Made by a program: the position numbers and the translations under genes
Shown: positions 6,494-10,849 of the stretch, one piece after another
Layout of the letters: each line of letters opens with the position of its first letter
Position numbering within the stretch: position 1 is the stretch's first letter
Source of the DNA: Candidatus Woesearchaeota archaeon
GTDB lineage: Archaea; Nanobdellota; Nanobdellia; Woesearchaeales; ARS49
Assembly (NCBI GenBank): GCA_026394935.1
Contig: JAPLZR010000055.1
Location: 1-10,849 of the forward strand
DNA: 10,849 nt
Reading direction: 5' to 3'
The notes under the pieces: generated by a model
The model's database searches: none
The model's input: the letters and a program-made list of their open reading frames with translations, nothing else
Told to the model about the DNA's origin: nothing

Positions 6494-8192
6494 GATTGCT
6501 GAAATGTTTTTTGAGATGGCTGACGTCCTGGAGATGCAGGGCGTGGACTGGAAGCCTAGTGCTTACAGGAAGGCTGCTCGTGCTTTGGAGACGTTGAGCG
6601 AGCCTGTTGAAGAAATCTTTGCTGTGGGCGGTGTTAAGGCTTTGATGGATATTCCTGGTGTTGGTCAGGGTCTTGCTGGCAAGATTGAGGAGTTTTTGAA
6701 GACTGGCAGAATGAAGGAGTTTTTGCAGGTTGTGAGGAAGGTTCCTGCTGGTGTTGAGGAGATGATGCGCGTTCCTGGTCTTGGTCCTAAGAAGGTTATG
6801 CGTTTGTATAAAGATTTGAAGATTAAGAGTGTTGAACAGCTTGAACGCGCTGCTAAAGCTGGCAAATTAAGGAGGCTCGCTGGTTTTGGAATCAAGAGCG
6901 AAGAAGACATTTTGCGTGGTTTGGATATTATCAAAAAGGGTGCCGAGCGTGTTTTGCTGGGTGTTGCTTTGCCTGTTGCCCGCGAGATTGCTGAGCGTTT
7001 GTCCAGAGTTGATGGTGTTAAAGTTGCAGAGCCGGCAGGCAGTCTGCGTCGTATGAGTGAGACGATTGGCGATATTGATATTCTTGTTATTAGCAAAAAA
7101 CCTGCAAAAGTGATGGACTTTTTCACTAAAATGCCCGAAGTGAAAACTGTTATTGCTAAAGGTCCTACAAAGAGCACTGTAATATTGAGTGAAGGGGTTC
7201 AGTCTGATGTTCGCGTTCTTGACGGGAAATCTTTTGGTTCTGCTTTGCAGTATTTTACTGGAAGCAAGGATCATAATATTGCGCTTAGGCAGATTGCTAT
7301 TAAGAAGGGTTTCAAGCTGTCTGAGTATGGCTTGTTCAAAAAAGACAGTTATGTTTGCGGCAGGTCTGAAAAAGAAATTTATGCTAGGCTTGGTTTGCCT
7401 TTTATTCCTCCTGAATTGCGTGAGAATCATGGCGAGATTGAGGCTGCTCAGAAGAATAAGTTGCCTGATTTGATTTCTTATGATGCTATTAAGGGTGACT
7501 TGCATATGCATACCAGGTGGTCTGATGGCAATAATTCTGTTGAGCAGATGGCAGGGGCTGCTGAAAAATTGGGTTACGAATACGTGGCATTTGCTGACCA
7601 TTCCAAGAGCGAGCATATTGCTAATGGTATGGATGAGAAAAGGTTGTTGCAGTATTTGAAGGAGCTTGATGTTGTTCAGAAGAAAGTTGGTATTCGTGTT
7701 CTGAAGGGTTCAGAAGTCGACATTCTGGCTGACGGCTCTCTTGACTACAGTAACGAATATTTGAAAGAGCTTGATTTGGTTGTTGGTTCTGTGCATTCCC
7801 GTTTTAAGTCTTCTCGTCAGGAGATGACCGGGCGTATTTTGAAGGCTTTTGAGAATCCTTATTTGAATATTTTTGCTCATCCTTCCGGCAGGTTGATTGG
7901 TCGTCGTGAGCCTTATGATTTCGACTTTGAAAAAGTCGCATTGGCTGCAAAAGAGCGCGGGATCGCTTTGGAATGCAATAGTTATCCTGACCGTCTTGAT
8001 TTGAAGGATGTTCACGTTAGAAAAGCTATTGAGCTTGGCTGCAAGATTTCGATTGATACTGACAGTCATTCTGTTGAGCATTTGCGTTTTATCGAGTTTG
8101 GTGTTGCTCAGGCAAGGCGTGGCTGGGCTGAGGTTAAGGATGTTATTAATGCCTGGCCGTTGAAGAAATTGGAAAAGTTTTTAAGAAGATGA
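6477..8192 (+). CDS. polX: Family X DNA polymerase with PHP domain
   Basis: PolX enzymes fill short gaps in base-excision or break repair; the fused PHP domain provides Mn-dependent 3'-5' exonuclease or phosphoesterase activity. Domains in order: 8-kDa helical domain at about 1-80 with a helix-hairpin-helix (DIPGVGQGLAGKI, 58-70), a second HhH at 98-110 (VPGLGPKKVMRL), a third HhH-like unit near 131-146, the nucleotidyltransferase palm with GSLRR and GDIDIL (Asp199, Asp201) and third Asp244 (SDVRVL), then the thumb to about 315. The PHP domain is at 338-571 with DLHMH (His343, His345), ADHS (374-375), GSEVD (Glu413), SVH (His440), FAHPSG (His468) and DTDSH (529, 531). All metal ligands look intact. 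571 residues is normal for bacterial/archaeal PolX. ATG 6477 lies inside the NUDIX gene, indicating translational coupling. Confidence 0.95.
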   Translation: MSKNREIAEMFFEMADVLEMQGVDWKPSAYRKAARALETLSEPVEEIFAVGGVKALMDIPGVGQGLAGKIEEFLKTGRMKEFLQVVRKVPAGVEEMMRVPGLGPKKVMRLYKDLKIKSVEQLERAAKAGKLRRLAGFGIKSEEDILRGLDIIKKGAERVLLGVALPVAREIAERLSRVDGVKVAEPAGSLRRMSETIGDIDILVISKKPAKVMDFFTKMPEVKTVIAKGPTKSTVILSEGVQSDVRVLDGKSFGSALQYFTGSKDHNIALRQIAIKKGFKLSEYGLFKKDSYVCGRSEKEIYARLGLPFIPPELRENHGEIEAAQKNKLPDLISYDAIKGDLHMHTRWSDGNNSVEQMAGAAEKLGYEYVAFADHSKSEHIANGMDEKRLLQYLKELDVVQKKVGIRVLKGSEVDILADGSLDYSNEYLKELDLVVGSVHSRFKSSRQEMTGRILKAFENPYLNIFAHPSGRLIGRREPYDFDFEKVALAAKERGIALECNSYPDRLDLKDVHVRKAIELGCKISIDTDSHSVEHLRFIEFGVAQARRGWAEVKDVINAWPLKKLEKFLRR

Positions 8193-8223
8193 AAGGAAGA
8201 AAAATAATTGTGAAGTACCTATA

Positions 8224-8568
8224 ATGCCGATTATCAACAAAACAAAGGACAGTGTACTGGCAAATTCTTTTGAGGAGTGTCTTTCCTTTTGGCAGCAGAC
8301 TCGGGGCATGATGTTTCGAAAAGAGGTTGTTCCTTTGGTTTTCCGTTTTCCTAAGGAGCAGATTGTTAATTTGCATTCCTGGTTCTGCCCTGATAACATT
8401 GACTTGGTTTTTCTTGACGAGAATTGGGAGGTTGTTGAGCTTCAGCCTGAATGGGCTCCCCGCTCCAGTTACAAGCCTGAGAAGCCGTTTATGTTTCTTT
8501 TAGAGCTTCCTGCCGGCACTATTTGGAAGTCTCAGACACAGTTAGGTGATGTCATCCACATTTTGTGA
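8224..8568 (+). CDS. DUF192 family protein
   Basis: DUF192 proteins are small beta-rich proteins of unknown biochemical role. The 114-residue product shows the family pattern: an N-terminal strand segment, FWQQTRGMMFRK (the usual ARGLMFR motif) at about 22-33, a central WFCPDNIDLVFLDENWEVV where family members usually read FWMKNT-x-IPLDIIFLD, and the C-terminal LLELPAGTIW...GDVI. Asn57 or the WF-D pattern replaces the more common WMKN, so the putative surface patch is variant. No signal peptide is visible, although many relatives are exported. It begins 31 bases after polX ends and may be read through from that operon; a weak A/T-rich box at 8200-8208 could also serve as its own promoter. Its 3' end overlaps the convergent gene by 27 bases. 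Confidence 0.85.
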   Translation: MPIINKTKDSVLANSFEECLSFWQQTRGMMFRKEVVPLVFRFPKEQIVNLHSWFCPDNIDLVFLDENWEVVELQPEWAPRSSYKPEKPFMFLLELPAGTIWKSQTQLGDVIHIL

Positions 8569-8910
8569 GTGTATTGAAATTCCCTGCACTCTGACTGATT
8601 TTGTTTTTCTTTTTTCGACTTGTATTGTTCTTGGCAGTATTATCAGTTTGTCGTTATTTTCAACAACTGCGTAATAGTTTGTTGCTAGTGGTTGTAATGC
8701 ATTGCGGATTTGTGCCGCAGTGCTATTGTCTTCTACTAAAAATTCTCCGTCTGTTTTCGCAACTAGTCCGCTGTAGGGTATTTCATCGATTGCGCCCATC
8801 AGTCTTATTCCTACTTGTGCGCCGTTGGCATTTGCTCCTCTGTAGACCTTGCCTGCATATACTGAATATGGTCCGAATATTGTGTTTATTATTGTTTTTT
8901 CTCCGTTCAT
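8542..8910 (-). CDS. Hypothetical protein, no recognised family
   Basis: I do not recognise this 122-residue product. It has no signal peptide, membrane span or cysteine and is rich in short hydrophobic beta-like strands (YSVYAGKVYRG, VGIRLMGAIDE, YYAVVENNDKLIILP), with a basic C-terminal stretch (VEKRKTKSVRVQ). The central TDGEFLVEDNSTAAQIRNAL may be a strand-turn-helix. ATG 8910 is chosen over the in-frame GTGs at 8917-8922 because the ggtggtga there is a Shine-Dalgarno match seven bases before the ATG. It therefore has a true leader, unlike its neighbours. It is convergent with and overlaps DUF192. Low-level homology to a surface or DNA-binding beta fold cannot be decided by eye. Confidence 0.65.
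   Translation of the reverse strand: MNGEKTIINTIFGPYSVYAGKVYRGANANGAQVGIRLMGAIDEIPYSGLVAKTDGEFLVEDNSTAAQIRNALQPLATNYYAVVENNDKLIILPRTIQVEKRKTKSVRVQGISIHSQNVDDIT
8599..8615 (+). terminator. T-rich terminator of the DUF192 gene / PolX operon
   Basis: Runs T4, T5 and T6 separated by single bases lie about 30 bases after the DUF192 stop, inside the convergent gene. This is a good match to archaeal T-run termination. Confidence 0.45.
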
Positions 8911-8917
8911 TGTCTTC

Positions 8918-8949
8918 ACCACCGTCGATAAAACGGCTATTGGGGTGGT
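8918..8949 (-). promoter_or_regulatory. Leader hairpin that can hide the ribosome binding site
   Basis: On the minus strand accacc (8949-8944) can pair with ggtggt (8923-8918), the core of the Shine-Dalgarno region of the gene starting at 8910. Inside the loop ccgt can pair with acgg, stacking on the outer stem when it uses tggt. With the TATA box at 8977-8985 the mRNA would start near 8955, so the hairpin lies wholly in the leader. It could act as a translational switch or thermosensor. The pairing is seen; the function is inferred. Confidence 0.4.
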
Positions 8950-8976
8950 TAATAAGGATTTCTATAGTCTATTTCC

Positions 8977-8985
8977 TATATAAAT
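8977..8985 (-). promoter_or_regulatory. TATA box for the hypothetical gene at 8542-8910
   Basis: The minus strand reads atttatata, placing the transcript start near 8955 and giving a leader of about 45 bases. The plus-strand reading tatataaat could also serve rightward transcription toward the endonuclease gene. Confidence 0.5.
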
Positions 8986-8999
8986 CCGTGAACTTTTCC

Positions 9000-9013
9000 A
9001 CTGGACACTGGAC
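9000..9013. repeat. Tandem 7-base repeat
   Basis: actggac occurs twice head to tail in the gap before the endonuclease gene, followed by aagtg. It is short and may be chance, but it lies where foreign-looking sequence begins and could mark an insertion or binding site. Confidence 0.4.
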
Positions 9014-9041
9014 AAGTGTGCGCGTAAGGCTTTAAGAGTGA

Positions 9042-9800
9042 ATGATTCTTTTAGCGCACATGTTGACTATTAGAAGATCTTCAGCACAAAAACTATTTTT
9101 TGATTCTCGAGCACATAACAAATACGATTTGGCGGAAATTATTGGTATTCTGTTGGGCGATGGTGGAATTCATTTGGATAAGCATAAAAAATATCAAACG
9201 CATATCGCATTCAATAAGCTCGAAATACAATATCTCAACTATGTCAAAGAATTGATGGAAAATTATTTTCACCCCTATCGATTTTATATTATAGAAATAA
9301 AATGCGAGCATCTATTGAGAAATATATCAGTGCATCTGGCAGCTCATCTATTGAAAAAAGGTCTTAAAGTTGGTGATAAAATTAAATCAAAAGTTATTAT
9401 TCCCGACTGGATATTCGCGAATGAGACTCTTTTAATGCGTTGCATTCGGGGCTTATTTGATACCGATGGTTGTGTTTATCGAAAATACGCAAACTATGCC
9501 CAAATTCAGTTTAAATTTGCCAGCTATCCGTTAATATACTCCATAAGACGCGCCCTAATTTTGCTTGGTTTTCACCCGACTAAAATTGAATCCGAAATAA
9601 ATCGCGAATTTGTGCATTGGAAATTTTATGTGATTCGCCAAACTTCCATTGAACGGTTTTTCAGAACGATAAAACCGAAGAACGAAAAGCACGTTCGAAG
9701 ATATTTGAAAATTAAAGTGGGAGCGCGGCGATTTGAACGCCGATCTAGCGGGTTGGAGCCGCCAATTCTGAGCCAGGTTAAACTACGCTCCCTTGTATAG
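9042..9800 (+). CDS. LAGLIDADG homing endonuclease, reading frame continuing antisense through tRNA-Trp
   Basis: Homing endonucleases cut a long DNA target and spread their own gene by repair. Two LAGLIDADG motifs occur in one 252-residue chain, IIGILLGDG (33-41, acidic Asp40) and IRGLFDTDG (135-143, Asp142), as in monomeric single-chain enzymes; both metal-binding aspartates are present. Residues 226-252 (from VGARRFERR onward) are merely the antisense of the tRNA gene and are unlikely to belong to the fold, so the native stop was probably lost. ATG 9060 is an alternative start, favoured by tttaag at 9031-9036, 26 bases before it. Base use is A-rich, unlike the T-rich neighbours, pointing to transfer. 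There is no intein or intron context: it is free-standing. It may be active or decaying. Confidence 0.8.
   Translation: MILLAHMLTIRRSSAQKLFFDSRAHNKYDLAEIIGILLGDGGIHLDKHKKYQTHIAFNKLEIQYLNYVKELMENYFHPYRFYIIEIKCEHLLRNISVHLAAHLLKKGLKVGDKIKSKVIIPDWIFANETLLMRCIRGLFDTDGCVYRKYANYAQIQFKFASYPLIYSIRRALILLGFHPTKIESEINREFVHWKFYVIRQTSIERFFRTIKPKNEKHVRRYLKIKVGARRFERRSSGLEPPILSQVKLRSLV
9707..9717 (-). terminator. Likely T-rich terminator of tRNA-Trp
   Basis: Downstream of the tRNA the minus strand reads ctttaattttc, two short T-runs suited to archaeal termination. The signal is weak and lies in the endonuclease coding sequence. Confidence 0.35.
9718..9792 (-). tRNA. trnW: tRNA-Trp (anticodon CCA), intronless
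   Basis: The minus strand folds into a complete cloverleaf: acceptor gggagcg (9792-9786) with cgctccc (9725-9719), U8-A9, D-arm gttt/gaat with GG in the loop, anticodon stem ggcgg/ccgct with loop ctccaac giving anticodon CCA, a four-base variable loop, and T-arm cggcg-ttcaaat-cgccg. The discriminator is A73, as expected for tRNA-Trp. The 3' CCA is not encoded. Many archaeal tRNA-Trp genes carry an intron with a box C/D guide after position 37; here the anticodon arm is continuous. A TATA box at 9819-9828 sits 26 bases before the likely start. The whole gene lies antisense to the endonuclease frame. Confidence 0.95.
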
Positions 9801-9818
9801 CATCGTCGATTTTGAGCG

Positions 9819-9828
9819 TATTTAAAAG
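9819..9828 (-). promoter_or_regulatory. TATA box for tRNA-Trp
   Basis: cttttaaata on the minus strand is centred 32 bases before the tRNA 5' end, so transcription would begin about six bases upstream, leaving a very short 5' leader for RNase P. Confidence 0.6.
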
Positions 9829-9840
9829 TTTCTATCCACA

Positions 9841-9850
9841 TAATTTAAAA
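9841..9850 (+). promoter_or_regulatory. TATA box for the permease gene
   Basis: taatttaaaa predicts a transcript start near 9872. The short leader carries gaggt at 9879-9883, a Shine-Dalgarno match directly before the tandem ATGs at 9885 and 9888. It is divergent from the tRNA promoter 13 bases away. Confidence 0.5.
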
Positions 9851-9887
9851 ACACCAGGCGTATCAAAGAAAGAAAAAAGAGGTAATG

Positions 9888-10849
9888 ATGAGGCTTCCGC
9901 GTGCGTTTTTCGAGTCAATTGCTACTCTGACTGGCTGTATTATTGGTGCTGGTGTTCTTGGTATTCCTTATGTTGTTGTTCGTTCTGGTTTTTGGACTGG
10001 CATGCTGGTTCTTGTTGTGCTGGGTATTGCTACTTTGTTTGTGCATTTGCTTGTTGGCGAGATTAGTTTGCGTTCTAGTAAGGCTCATCAGCTTGCTGGT
10101 TATGCTGACAAGTATCTTGGCAAGCCTGGGAAATACGTGATGACTTTGTCTATGTTTATCGGTATTTATGGTGCTATGATTGCTTATACTTTGGGTGTTG
10201 GTGAGAGTTTGCAGTCTATTTTTGGCGGTTCCTTTTGGTTGTGGGCTGTTTTATTTTATGTTCTTATGGCTTTGCTGGTGTATGGCGGGCTTTCTATTCT
10301 TGAAAAGTCTGAATTGCTGATGGAGGCGGTGAAGTTTTTTATTTTCGCGATTATCCTGGTGCTTTTGTTCTCTTCTGTTAATTTTTCTGCTGACCGTTTT
10401 GTTGGTTTTGCGTGGGATAAGCTGTTGGTGCCTTATGGAGTCATCCTCTTCGCTTTTGTTGGCACTGCTGCTGATGTTGCCACTATTGGTATTGCTTCTG
10501 CAATCGGCGGGTTTGGTTTTGTTTTATTGCATTTGTTTGCCATTCTTGCTATGGCGTCTTCTTTTATCGCTTTGGGGTATGCTTTGAAGGGTATGTTTCG
10601 TTTTGATTTTAATCTGCCTCACTGGGAGGCTTGGGCTTTGACTATGGTTATTCCTGGCTTGCTGATTTTGCTTGGCGTTCGTTCTTTTATTGGTGCTTTG
10701 GAAGTTGCAGGCACTTTTGCTGGCGGTATTGCCGGAATTACTGTGGTTTTGATGCACATGAAAGCTAGAAAGCGTTCTGAGCGTAAGCCTGAGTATCAGG
10801 TTAGGATGAATTGGATTGGTTATGGCGCTTTAATCTTGCTTTTCGCTGT
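9888..10849 (+). CDS. Amino acid permease-like membrane protein, 3' end outside window, internally shortened
   Basis: The frame is open from ATG 9888 (or ATG 9885) to the window end, 320 codons, strongly hydrophobic with about nine or ten membrane segments. The start FFESIATLTGCIIGAGVLGI is the classic first helix of amino acid/polyamine and aromatic amino acid transporters (APC superfamily), whose unwound GAGxxGIP site binds substrate. Further family features are VPYGVILFAF near 181-190, FAILAMASSFIALGYALKGM near 217-236 and KARKRSERKPEY near 292-303. Between GTAA (192-195) and DVATIGIA (196-203) I would expect an IPEM...-type loop and another helix; here they are missing, in frame. Codon use matches other genes of the window. 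It likely imports amino acids, which suits a host-dependent archaeon. The exact substrate is unclear. Confidence 0.8.
   Translation, partial: MRLPRAFFESIATLTGCIIGAGVLGIPYVVVRSGFWTGMLVLVVLGIATLFVHLLVGEISLRSSKAHQLAGYADKYLGKPGKYVMTLSMFIGIYGAMIAYTLGVGESLQSIFGGSFWLWAVLFYVLMALLVYGGLSILEKSELLMEAVKFFIFAIILVLLFSSVNFSADRFVGFAWDKLLVPYGVILFAFVGTAADVATIGIASAIGGFGFVLLHLFAILAMASSFIALGYALKGMFRFDFNLPHWEAWALTMVIPGLLILLGVRSFIGALEVAGTFAGGIAGITVVLMHMKARKRSERKPEYQVRMNWIGYGALILLFA

Noticed and set aside
6867..7616. Minus-strand open frame inside polX (249 codons)
   Set aside because: Shadow of polX; the sense strand has intact catalytic motifs across the same bases and the shadow protein has no recognisable features.
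8990..9041. Attachment-site copy of the tRNA-Trp end at the far side of the endonuclease, as expected for an integrated element
   Set aside because: I compared the tRNA 3' half with this stretch and found no duplicate; there is also no integrase gene.
9717..9800. C-terminal residues 226-252 of the endonuclease as a functional domain
   Set aside because: They are the translation of the tRNA-Trp complement, a known source of artefactual protein tails.
1..10849. CRISPR array, insertion sequence or multi-gene defence system
   Set aside because: No regularly spaced repeats, no transposase and no nuclease/helicase/toxin cluster are visible; apart from the endonuclease the genes look like ordinary archaeal chromosome.

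Overview
The window looks like part of the chromosome of a DPANN archaeon, most likely Woesearchaeota or a close relative. Four things support this: an archaeal-type topoisomerase IA with C-terminal zinc ribbons, archaeal TATA boxes about 26 bases before start codons (leaderless mRNAs), T-run terminators instead of bacterial hairpin terminators, and an archaeal family X DNA polymerase fused to a PHP domain. The lineage is judged from remembered protein resemblance, without a database search. Genes are tightly packed. Both convergent pairs overlap at their 3' ends, and no stretch of 300 bases lacks a gene.

Layout. At 1-1710 is the 3' part of topA. At 1758-3518 is a surface-anchored Lon-type (Ser-Lys) protease without an ATPase. 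After a 195-base gap with two small hairpins comes an exported two-HKD phospholipase-D-family protein (3714-4598). It is convergent with a small acidic helical protein (4587-4982, minus). A 161-base gap then leads to a minus-strand putative lipoprotein with an acidic linker (5144-6016). This is divergent from a NUDIX hydrolase (6092-6493) that overlaps the PolX gene by 17 bases (6477-8192); a DUF192 protein follows (8224-8568). Convergent to it is an unrecognised minus-strand protein (8542-8910) whose leader could fold its ribosome binding site into a hairpin. The right end holds a LAGLIDADG homing-endonuclease ORF (9042-9800) that runs antisense through an intronless tRNA-Trp(CCA) gene (9718-9792, minus). 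Last is an amino-acid-permease-like membrane protein, cut by the window end, which seems to lack an internal segment.

How the genes relate. The NUDIX-PolX pair is a credible operon for nucleotide housekeeping and base-excision or gap repair. Three exported proteins (protease, PLD-family protein, lipoprotein) and perhaps DUF192 form a loose cell-surface theme, but nothing shows that they work together. The homing endonuclease is the one clear foreign insert: the plus strand is T-rich over A through genes of both orientations, and this reverses in the endonuclease. I do not see a convincing new multi-gene defence or mobile system. The best leads are the endonuclease/tRNA-Trp antisense junction, the internally shortened permease, the hairpin leader at 8918-8949, and the inverted repeat at the divergent NUDIX/lipoprotein promoters.
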